DNA of 21,121 nucleotides from Polaromonas sp. UBA5171 (GTDB lineage Bacteria > Pseudomonadota > Gammaproteobacteria > Burkholderiales > Burkholderiaceae_C), in the NCBI GenBank assembly GCA_002413395.1, contig DHWX01000086.1, forward strand, positions 4,886 through 26,006, written 5' to 3'. The notes below the pieces were generated by a model, which did no database searches, was not told the origin of the DNA, and was given only the letters and a program-made list of their open reading frames with translations. Positions 1-5,930 of this stretch are shown here, piece after piece (within the stretch, counting starts at the first letter, position 1; the number at the start of each line of letters is the position of its first letter). Position numbers and translations under genes: made by a program.

Positions 1-339
1 CGTGCCGGTGCGGGAAAGCCGTCCTTCAGGGAAGAGCGCGAGTCGGCCGCCTTTCGTCAAAAATTCCGCCATGTATTTCACGGCGTAAGGCGAATCGGTA
101 TCGATCGGGAGCGTGCGGCGGTTGATCATGATCTTGCGGTGCAGCCACGACATGTGCGCCGTACGCTCGGAGACGACGCCCTTCCAATCCTTATCTGTGC
201 AGACGAGCAGAAACAACCAATCGAGCCACGACACGTGATTGGGGAGCAACAGCACCGGTCCTGGCGTCTTCAATACTTCCTCGTTGTAGGCGCGGAAGCC
301 GAACAGCAGCCGAAGCAAAAAGCGCAGCAGTGTTTTCAT
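1..339 (-). CDS. Lysophospholipid/1-acylglycerol-phosphate acyltransferase (PlsC/Aas type), N-terminal part
   Basis: The reading frame starts at an ATG at 339-337 and stays open to the window edge (113 residues), so the C-terminus is missing. The visible part carries the two hallmark blocks of glycerolipid acyltransferases: NHVSWLDW (the N-H-x4-D catalytic motif, about residue 34) and FPEGRLSRTGT (the acceptor-binding EG block, about residue 103). The spacing, the short hydrophobic N-terminus (MKTLLRFLLRLLFGF) and the FPEGR-x-S/T-x-TG form are closest to the acyltransferase domain of Aas, which reacylates lysophosphatidylethanolamine at the inner membrane. Whether the protein continues into an acyl-ACP synthetase domain or is a stand-alone PlsC enzyme cannot be seen. 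No convincing ribosome binding site precedes the ATG. Confidence 0.82.
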   Translation of the reverse strand, partial: MKTLLRFLLRLLFGFRAYNEEVLKTPGPVLLLPNHVSWLDWLFLLVCTDKDWKGVVSERTAHMSWLHRKIMINRRTLPIDTDSPYAVKYMAEFLTKGGRLALFPEGRLSRTGT

Positions 340-645
340 TTTTCAACCAAGGGATGAACAGGGATTAACACGGACGCACCTGCGAGGCGATATTGAGAAG
401 TCTTGACCCGTGATTAAAAGAAACGATGACCCTGGCGGAACTTTGGCGTGCAATTCATCGCTCGTTTCGATAAAACCGCGCCGAACCGAACGCCAAGGCG
501 CAAGCCGCCATAGTCGCCGGAGAATTCGAGATAAGTGTTCAGAAATCATCTGGCATACTCGATGGCCCGCACGTCGTCACCCACTCTGGGAATGAGCCTG
601 AGTTCTTCCAATCTCCTTGTCTCAATCATTAGCAAAAAGCGCGAC
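340..645. other. Gene-poor stretch, no supported feature
   Basis: About 300 bases between the acyltransferase and the zinc-ribbon gene. Short open frames exist on both strands but none has a ribosome binding site, family motif or protein-like composition that I recognise. The part next to the acyltransferase should hold its promoter, but I could not assign -35/-10 boxes with confidence. Confidence 0.4.
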
Positions 646-879
646 TTATGAACGATCGCGCAGTTCCGTCACGCCCTCCTTCGCGGCACAGTGATTACAG
701 CAAAACATCCGGCCGCCCTTCTCCAAGCCATGCCCGACGATGCGGATACCGCAATGCGCGCAGGTGGGCGCAAGTGCGTGGATCGCGCATTCGAAACTAT
801 CAAAAGCATAGGCTTTACCCAGGGCCATCACCTGAAAAGATTTATCGTACTCATTTCCGCATCCATCGCATTTAGCCAT
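646..879 (-). CDS. Small Cys/His-rich zinc-ribbon (metallothionein-like) protein, copy 1
   Basis: A 77-residue protein with a good ribosome binding site (GAGGAGAG a few bases before the ATG at 879). It holds eight cysteines in paired arrangements: C4xxC7, C31, C40xxC43, and C60-C61-x-x-C64, with histidines at 34, 42, 50 and 63. This pattern strongly implies zinc or other metal binding. The central FDSFECAIH and GRMFCC blocks resemble small proteins often annotated as hypothetical or metallothionein-like in proteobacteria; no enzyme function is implied. A close paralogue (60 of 77 residues identical, counted by eye) lies at 17567-17800. A remnant of an alpha/beta hydrolase lies just upstream, echoing the context of the other copy. 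Cytoplasmic; no signal peptide. Confidence 0.8.
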   Translation of the reverse strand: MAKCDGCGNEYDKSFQVMALGKAYAFDSFECAIHALAPTCAHCGIRIVGHGLEKGGRMFCCNHCAAKEGVTELRDRS

Positions 880-933
880 AAGTCTCTCCTCTGTTGAATC
901 GGTTGTCGCCCTGGTCCGGCTGCACGTCAGGCG

Positions 934-1020
934 TCAACCCGTGGAAACATTCGAACGAGGCGGCAAGTGCCGCCCGAACCACTCCGCGGCGAGGCGCGCC
1001 ACCTGTTCGAGCGCGCCCGG
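934..1020 (-). pseudogene. Remnant of an alpha/beta hydrolase C-terminus
   Basis: On the minus strand, a frame ending in TGA at 936-934 reads PGALEQVARLAAEWFGRHL followed by ten residues. This matches the C-terminal helix of the intact hydrolase at 20075-20761 (AGALEQVAQLASSWFTTHL; 13 of the 18 aligned positions after the first are identical by eye). The frame loses resemblance above about 1020 and meets a stop soon after, so the body of the gene is gone. Just upstream, at 1052-1050, a GTG preceded by a GGAGG-type site resembles the start of the intact hydrolase gene, so this could be a deletion derivative that kept only its two ends. Short match, so moderate confidence. Confidence 0.5.
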
Positions 1021-1109
1021 CGCCTTCCGCGCGCAACCTCGCAATCATGCACGATGTTCCTCCCTCCAGCGCAATGTTCTGTTCGCTAGCCTACACAAGG
1101 CGGGGGAAA

Positions 1110-1285
1110 TCACTGCTTTGACGCGGCCGGCTTCACGCGCCAGATGACATTACCGACATCGTCCGCGACGAGCAGAGCGCCTGCCCGGTCCAACGCCACG
1201 CCTACGGGGCGGCCAAGTGCATCGCCCTGCGCATTGACAAAGCGGGTAAGTACGTCCTCGGGAGCCCCGACAGGCACTGCGGTGG
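1110..1285 (-). pseudogene. C-terminal remnant of a PQQ-dependent sugar (L-sorbosone type) dehydrogenase
   Basis: The minus-strand frame ending with TGA at 1112-1110 reads PEDVLTRF, then GRPVGVALDRAGALLVADD, then VIWRVKPA. This is the last beta-propeller blade of the sorbosone dehydrogenase / glucose dehydrogenase family (periplasmic, PQQ-binding six-bladed propellers). Only about 55 residues remain of a protein that is normally near 400. Upstream of about 1285 the match stops, and the CYTH-CHAD gene of foreign style starts 38 bases further on, on the other strand. The gene was therefore cut at or near the left border of the foreign block. The long minus-strand open frame continuing to 2237 is only the shadow of the CYTH-CHAD gene. 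Confidence 0.7.
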
Positions 1286-1309
1286 CCGGGGCCGACCGAC
1301 GCCCTGGCG

Positions 1310-1315
1310 TACACT
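1310..1315 (+). promoter_or_regulatory. Putative -10 element (TACACT) for leaderless CYTH-CHAD transcript
   Basis: TACACT fits the actinobacterial -10 consensus TANNNT and is followed by exactly seven bases before the ATG at 1323. That is the spacing at which transcription begins on the A of the start codon. No Shine-Dalgarno sequence precedes the ATG, which agrees with a leaderless message, a common mode in Actinobacteria. No clear -35 box is seen. Confidence 0.45.
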
Positions 1316-1322
1316 GTCGGGC

Positions 1323-2852
1323 ATGAATGCCGTGGATTTCGCAGAGATCGAACGCAAATACGAAGTCGACGCGGCATCCGTTCTGCCGTCGCTGCAGGAC
1401 CTGCCCGGCGTGACCTGGGTGGACGCCCCCGTCGAACAATCGCTCGACGCCGTCTACTTCGACACGGCCGACCTCACCCTTGCCGCACACCGGATCACCC
1501 TGCGGCGCCGCACCGGCGGGGACGACGCCGGCTGGCACCTGAAGCTCCCGTCCGGGGTCGAGGGTCGCGGCCCGGACGAACGCCGCGAGGTGCACGAGCC
1601 GCTCGGCACCGACCCCGAGCTCGTGCCGGCCGGCCTCCAGCAGCGGGTACGCATCTACGTGCGCGACCGGGTGCTCGTGCCTATCGTGCGGCTGCGCAAT
1701 CACCGGATCGTGCACGTGCTCCGCGGCGACAACGGCGCCGTGCTCGCCGAGGTCTGCGACGACAGCGTCCAGGCCGACCGCCTCGCCCCCGGCCCGCTCA
1801 GCCAGGAGTGGCGGGAATGGGAAATCGAACTCGTCGAAGGCACCCCCGAGCTGCTCGACGCCGTCGCGGACGCTTTCGCCGTCGGGGGAGTCAGCCGCGC
1901 CGGCTATCCCTCGAAGCTCGGCCGCGCCCTCGGCGACCCCCCCCCCGCCGCCGCCCCCGCCGCACCACCCACGCCGACCAAGTCGAGCACGACCGGCGCC
2001 CTGCTGCTCGCCTACCTCGACATCCAGATGCGTGCGCTCGGCCGCCAGGACCCGCTCGTGCGCCGCGACGACGCCGAGGCCGTGCACCAGATGCGTGTCG
2101 CGACCCGGCGGATGCGTTCGGTGCTGGCCACCTATCGCGACCTGCTCCCGAACGGGCTGGCCAACACCCTCGGGGATGAACTCCAGTGGATCGCCCGCGT
2201 GCTCGGCGCCGCCCGCGACAACGAGGTCCTGCACCACAACCTCGCCCGGTCGCTGTCCTCAGAGCCGGCGAACCTCGTCGTCGGACGGGTGGGGCAGCGC
2301 CTCGACGCGCACTTCGCCGCCGACCTCGCCACGGCGCAGCAGGCAGCGGATGTCGTGCTCGACAGCCCGCGCTACTTCCGCCTGCTCGACGCACTCGACG
2401 CCCTCATCGCGGAGCCCCCGTTCACCGCGCTCGCGAAGAAACCGACCCGGTCCGTGGTGCCCGAGCTCGTGAAGCGTGACGGCGCCCGCTTGCGGAAGGC
2501 GGTCCGCGCGGTGCGCACGGCCCGGCAGGGCAGCGACCACGACGTGGCACTGCACGAGGTGCGCAAGATCGCCAAGCGCCTGCGCTACACCGCCGAATCG
2601 GCGCTTCCGCTGCGGCCCAAGCGTGCCGCCCGGCTCGTCAGCGCCGCCCGGCTCGTCCAGGACATCCTCGGCGAGCACCACGACAGCGTCGTTGCCCGCG
2701 GGGTGCTGCTCACCCTTGGGATGCAGGCCTACGTCGACAACGAGAACTCCTTCACCTACGGCCGCCTGCACGCGACCGAACAGTTCCGCAGCGCGCACCT
2801 CGAGAGCCGGTTCCGGTCGGCGTGGAAGAGCTTCCCCAAGTCCGTGCTCTGA
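1323..2852 (+). CDS. CYTH and CHAD domain protein, foreign (actinobacterial) style
   Basis: A 509-residue protein with both domains complete. The N-terminal CYTH (triphosphate tunnel) domain spans about residues 5-200 and opens with the signature EIERKY (ExExK). The C-terminal CHAD helical domain spans about 220-500 and has the two conserved His/Arg-rich blocks VHQMRVATRRMRS and LHEVRKIAKRLRY. CYTH domains bind or hydrolyse triphosphates or polyphosphate with divalent metal, and CHAD domains bind polyphosphate, so a polyphosphate-related role is likely; substrate unknown. A Pro/Ala linker (about residues 206-222) joins the domains and is encoded over a run of ten C. Codon use is extremely GC-rich (GAC, CTC, GCC, CGC dominate), unlike the genes from 3179 onward, and a leaderless promoter seems to precede the ATG. 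The gene is convergent with the MarR remnant, 14 bases away. Intact but probably acquired. Confidence 0.9.
   Translation: MNAVDFAEIERKYEVDAASVLPSLQDLPGVTWVDAPVEQSLDAVYFDTADLTLAAHRITLRRRTGGDDAGWHLKLPSGVEGRGPDERREVHEPLGTDPELVPAGLQQRVRIYVRDRVLVPIVRLRNHRIVHVLRGDNGAVLAEVCDDSVQADRLAPGPLSQEWREWEIELVEGTPELLDAVADAFAVGGVSRAGYPSKLGRALGDPPPAAAPAAPPTPTKSSTTGALLLAYLDIQMRALGRQDPLVRRDDAEAVHQMRVATRRMRSVLATYRDLLPNGLANTLGDELQWIARVLGAARDNEVLHHNLARSLSSEPANLVVGRVGQRLDAHFAADLATAQQAADVVLDSPRYFRLLDALDALIAEPPFTALAKKPTRSVVPELVKRDGARLRKAVRAVRTARQGSDHDVALHEVRKIAKRLRYTAESALPLRPKRAARLVSAARLVQDILGEHHDSVVARGVLLTLGMQAYVDNENSFTYGRLHATEQFRSAHLESRFRSAWKSFPKSVL
1937..1946. repeat. Ten-base poly-C tract inside the CYTH-CHAD linker
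   Basis: Ten consecutive C lie in the interdomain linker codons of the CYTH-CHAD gene, followed by further GCC/CCC codons giving PPPAAAPAAPP. The reading frame is intact with ten C. A tract of this length is prone to slippage and sequencing error; loss or gain of one base would remove the CHAD domain. Confidence 0.85.
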
Positions 2853-2866
2853 ATGCGCCGCGCAGC

Positions 2867-3108
2867 TCAGTCGAAGTCGAGGCTGAGCTTGCGGAGCAGC
2901 GAGGCGAGGCGCTCGCGCTCGCTCGCAGTGAGCGTCGAGAGCAGCTCGGCGTCGACGAGTCGCGTGATCGCGGCGTCGACCCGGATCAGCCCGTCGGGGT
3001 TCATCACGACGAAGATGCCGCGCCCGTCGTTGGGGTCGGTGCGGCGGGTGACGAGGCCGCGCTCGACGAGCCGGTCGATCCGATTGGTCATGGTTCCGCT
3101 CGACATTT
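2867..3108 (-). pseudogene. MarR-family regulator, C-terminal fragment
   Basis: Minus-strand frame ending with TGA at 2869-2867. The residues SSGTMTNRIDRLVERGLV are the recognition helix and the start of the wing of a MarR winged-helix repressor, followed by RRTDPNDGRGIFVVMNP (wing with the typical DPxDxR) and the C-terminal dimerisation helices up to LLRKLSLDFD. The first 60-70 residues of a normal MarR protein are missing. The match ends abruptly near 3108, at the point where base composition changes to that of the local genome. The ATG at 3160 that keeps the frame open lies in unrelated sequence. Style (GC-rich, DPNDGRG wing) matches actinobacterial MarR proteins, as does the neighbouring CYTH-CHAD gene, and the two form a convergent pair. 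Confidence 0.75.
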
Positions 3109-3178
3109 CTCGAACCAGGCGGGCTCGACTTTGTGGCGCCATTGAGGCATGCTTATACATGTTAGCCTGAGGAAACCT

Positions 3179-4090
3179 ATGAAGCCAGATCTACTCATCC
3201 TTCGTTCGGAGGAAATTGAACTCAAGTTGGCGCTGCCAACGTCTGATCCGTCGAACCTGGCAAACCGACTGGCCCGGACGCCACTGTTGGCGCGTCGCAA
3301 GGCGACCCGCCTGCTTTTGCATAACGTCTACTACGATACGCCAGAGCAGAAATTGCGCCGGGAGCGTATCGCCTTAAGATTGCGGCGCATGGGCAGCGAC
3401 GCGAAGCCGCAGTGGCTGCAAACCCTGAAGATGGGCGGTCGTGGCAACTCGGCATTGAGCCGGCGTGGCGAATGGGAAACTCCCGTGCCCGGCGCCGCGT
3501 TGGCGTTGTCGGTACTTGAAGCCACGCCTTGGTCAGATATCGATCCTGACGGCGCCGTATTTCGGGTGCTGGCGCCGATCTTTGTGACGACCTTCGAGCG
3601 GACAAGCTGGCTGGTTCGCCGGCGTGATGGCAGAGTAGTCGAGGTGGCGCTGGACGTCGGCCAGATAGCGGTCGGCGACAAAATTGCCCCCATTTGCGAG
3701 CTGGAACTCGAACTACTGGCGGGCGCGCCGGCAGCACTGTTCGACATCGCTCAGAAGATTGCCCGCACCATTGCCGTGCTGCCGGCGAACATGAGCAAGG
3801 TGGAGCGTGGCTATGCCTTGGCGCAGGACTCCCTCGACAAGCCATTACTCGCCCAGCCCCCAACGCTGACGTCCGGCCTGCCATTGCTTGATGCCGCAGG
3901 GTGCGTGCTCCGCGAAATGTTCTGCCAGTTGACCGCCAACCTGAATGCGCTACGCAGCTCGGATGATCCGGAAGTGGTGCACCAGGCCCGGGTCGGTTGG
4001 CGACGCTTTAAAAGTGCATGGCCGTCAACAGCTTGCCATGGTCACTCAAAGCACCTCAGCGATATTTCGCAGCAGCGAAGCCATGCGTAA
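3179..4090 (+). CDS. CYTH domain protein with truncated CHAD domain
   Basis: The start chosen is the ATG at 3179 because TGAGGAAA sits seven to eight bases before it; an in-frame ATG at 3149 lacks such a site. The protein opens with the CYTH signature EIELKL (about residues 12-17) and carries a full CYTH domain (to about 215), with LHNVYYDTPEQ, LRLRRMG, LQTLKMGG and a late ELELELLAG. A CHAD domain then starts (DDPEVVHQARVGWRRFKSAW, about residues 262-281) but breaks off near base 4020. The last 22 codons are read out of frame from phasin DNA. A complete CHAD would need about 200 more residues. The triphosphate-binding part may still be made. Codon use is less GC-biased than in the first CYTH-CHAD gene, so this copy looks native and the two are not a recent duplication. 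Confidence 0.8.
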   Translation: MKPDLLILRSEEIELKLALPTSDPSNLANRLARTPLLARRKATRLLLHNVYYDTPEQKLRRERIALRLRRMGSDAKPQWLQTLKMGGRGNSALSRRGEWETPVPGAALALSVLEATPWSDIDPDGAVFRVLAPIFVTTFERTSWLVRRRDGRVVEVALDVGQIAVGDKIAPICELELELLAGAPAALFDIAQKIARTIAVLPANMSKVERGYALAQDSLDKPLLAQPPTLTSGLPLLDAAGCVLREMFCQLTANLNALRSSDDPEVVHQARVGWRRFKSAWPSTACHGHSKHLSDISQQRSHA

Positions 4091-4424
4091 GGTCCAGGAG
4101 CAAGCGGCGCACCAGGCGTCAGAGCACTATGCCGCAGCCACCAAAAAGTTGCACGGCGCTTGCCAGCCTGCTGACTTGCTGGCGATCCAGTCCGAACTGC
4201 TACGCTTCGATCTGCAAGAGACCAGCCAATACTGGCAGCAAGTCATGACGGCGGCGCTGCAGGCGCAGACCGAAATGATGGCCACCACGAACCGCATGCT
4301 CCATAGTGAAGCGGACGGTGGTGTGAAGTCGGCGCTGGAGGCCTTTCAAGCCACCCTCCCCATGACCAACGGTTTTCAGGTCGGCAGGCAGACTGGCTCG
4401 GCAGAGCGTCAGCACGACGCCTGA
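4020..4424 (+). pseudogene. Phasin family protein lacking its N-terminus
   Basis: The frame ending at 4424 reads SSEAMRKVQEQAAHQASEHY, then a helix with DLLAIQSELLRFDLQ, then SQYWQQVMTAALQAQTEMM. This fully helical, Ala/Gln-rich amphipathic protein with a LLAIQSELLRFDLQ block is typical of the Phasin_2 family (proteins coating polyhydroxyalkanoate granules or related stress proteins). Resemblance begins only at about base 4020-4030, directly at the break in the CHAD domain, and no ribosome binding site is visible there. I read this as a deletion joining two adjacent plus-strand genes out of frame. About 130 residues remain; an internal ATG at 4038 could in principle be used. Confidence 0.6.
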
Positions 4425-4450
4425 GCGGCTGTTACTTGAGTCCTCACCCG

Positions 4451-4471
4451 GAAGGGCGCCGAGCGCCCTTC
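4451..4471 (+). terminator. GC-rich hairpin after the phasin remnant
   Basis: A perfect nine-base inverted repeat, GAAGGGCGC - CGA - GCGCCCTTC, 26 bases after the phasin stop codon. Its position suits a transcription terminator for the plus-strand genes, but no T-run follows on the plus strand, so it would be an imperfect or bidirectional one. The rest of the gap up to 4624 shows nothing recognisable. Confidence 0.5.
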
Positions 4472-4624
4472 GGGGCTGGCGATGAGCCTATCGATCGCCG
4501 ATTTTCCCTGTGCATCTAAGGCTATCTCCGGAGGAAAAGCGGCGACGACATCGACAGGCTCTACCCAGCCATGAGCGCGTGGCTATCGCGTGTCCGCATG
4601 ATCGATGGTTGGGCGCCCACTGCC

Positions 4625-5929
4625 TTACAACATATCCCGCAGCCGGTAGTACATCATCCCCAGCACCAGTGCCGGTGTTCGCATCAGCGCGCCGCCGGGA
4701 AACCGATGATGCTTGATGCGCGCGAACAAATCGAAGCGCTCGGCCTGACCTGCGATCGATTCGGCGGCCAGTTGGCCCGCCATGCCGGCCAGCGCCACGC
4801 CATGGCCCGAGAAGCCCTGCAGGTAGTAGATGTTGCTACCCAGTCGGCCAAAGTTGGGAGCCTTGTTCATGGTGATGTCGACGAAGCCGCCCCAGGCATG
4901 GGGGATGGCCAGGTCGGCCAACTGAGGGAAGACGGCCAGCATGCTCTTGCGAATGCCGGCGATCAGATTTCGCGGCGTGGTTGCGCTGTAGCTGTCACCG
5001 GAGCCGAACAGCAGCCGGTGGTCGGCGCTGAGGCGAAAGTAATCAAGCACGAAATTGGTATCCGAAGCAGCGGGCCGACCGCGCATCAAGGCATCGGCGC
5101 GCTCGCGACCCATGGATTCGGTGGCAATCATGTAGGTTCCCACCGGCATGATGCGGGCCGTCACCTCGGGCGCCACCTCGTCACCGTATTCGCCCAGATA
5201 CACGTTGCCCGCCAGCACGAGGAAGTGGCATCGCACCTCGCCTTGGGCCGTCTTGACCAGCAACTGGTGGCCGCGTTCGACCACGAACACCGCTGAGTTT
5301 TCATGGATGCGCACGCCGGTCGCAAGAGCTGCTGCGCCCAGACCGAGGCAGTACTTCAGCGGATGGAAGTGCCCCGAGCGGCCATCGAATACGGCGGAAT
5401 GGAAGCGACTGCTGGCGATCCGGCTGCCGATCTCCTGCGGGCTGACCCACTGCAACGGGTACTCGTACGCCCGCATGACATGCTCCATCCACCTGTGCAA
5501 TTCAGCCGACTTGCGCGGCCTGACGGCCAGACTCAGGCAACCCGGCGCGTAGTCGCAGTCGATGCCGTGGCGCCGGATGCGGTCCTGCAGCAGCTGCAAG
5601 CCTTCCACCGAGACATCCCAGGCGCGCCGCGCATCCTGCGACGAGAACTGCTTCTCGATGGCGTGTTCGCCGTCAGAGCCGAAGCCCACGATGACCTGCC
5701 CGCCGTTGCGTCCCGATGCGCCCCAGCCGATGCGCTGCGCTTCCAGCAGCGTCACCGCGTAGCCGCGCTCGGCCAGCCCCAGCGCCGCCGACAGGCCGGC
5801 ATAGCCGCCACCGACAACGCACACGTCGGCTGTGACGCGCTCGGCCAGCGGGGGGCTGGGCGGCGGGCGCGCCACGCTGGCTTCGTAGTACGAGTTCTCG
5901 ACGACGCCGAGTTCTTTTTTGAGCAGCAT
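4625..5929 (-). CDS. FAD-dependent amine oxidoreductase (DAO family, PuuB/OrdL-like)
   Basis: A 434-residue flavoprotein. Residues 37-50 form the dinucleotide-binding fold CVVGGGYAGLSAAL (GxGxxG at 40-45), followed by the acidic LLEAQRIGWGASGRNGGQ block typical of the D-amino-acid-oxidase family, in which gamma-glutamylputrescine oxidase PuuB has the same GASGRNGG motif. The C-terminal FAD-contact region reads YYLQGFSGHGVALAGMAG (about residues 371-388). These enzymes oxidise secondary or primary amines to aldehydes with O2. The ATG at 5929 follows the homospermidine synthase stop codon with one base between (TGA-A-ATG), so translation is coupled and the genes form one operon. This suggests a polyamine or polyamine-derived substrate; the exact one is inference. 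Confidence 0.85.
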   Translation of the reverse strand: MLLKKELGVVENSYYEASVARPPPSPPLAERVTADVCVVGGGYAGLSAALGLAERGYAVTLLEAQRIGWGASGRNGGQVIVGFGSDGEHAIEKQFSSQDARRAWDVSVEGLQLLQDRIRRHGIDCDYAPGCLSLAVRPRKSAELHRWMEHVMRAYEYPLQWVSPQEIGSRIASSRFHSAVFDGRSGHFHPLKYCLGLGAAALATGVRIHENSAVFVVERGHQLLVKTAQGEVRCHFLVLAGNVYLGEYGDEVAPEVTARIMPVGTYMIATESMGRERADALMRGRPAASDTNFVLDYFRLSADHRLLFGSGDSYSATTPRNLIAGIRKSMLAVFPQLADLAIPHAWGGFVDITMNKAPNFGRLGSNIYYLQGFSGHGVALAGMAGQLAAESIAGQAERFDLFARIKHHRFPGGALMRTPALVLGMMYYRLRDML

Positions 5930-5930
5930 T

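Noticed and set aside
1110..2237. Long minus-strand open frame of 375 codons opposite the CYTH-CHAD gene
   Set aside because: Only the last 55 or so codons (to about 1285) resemble a real protein; the rest is the His/Gly-rich mirror image of a high-GC gene on the other strand.
3106..3165. Plus-strand frame reading FLEPGGLDFVAPLRHAYTC before a TAG, between the MarR break and the second CYTH gene
   Set aside because: It looks protein-like and may be the end of a gene cut by the foreign block, but at 19 residues and with no family recognised it cannot be supported.
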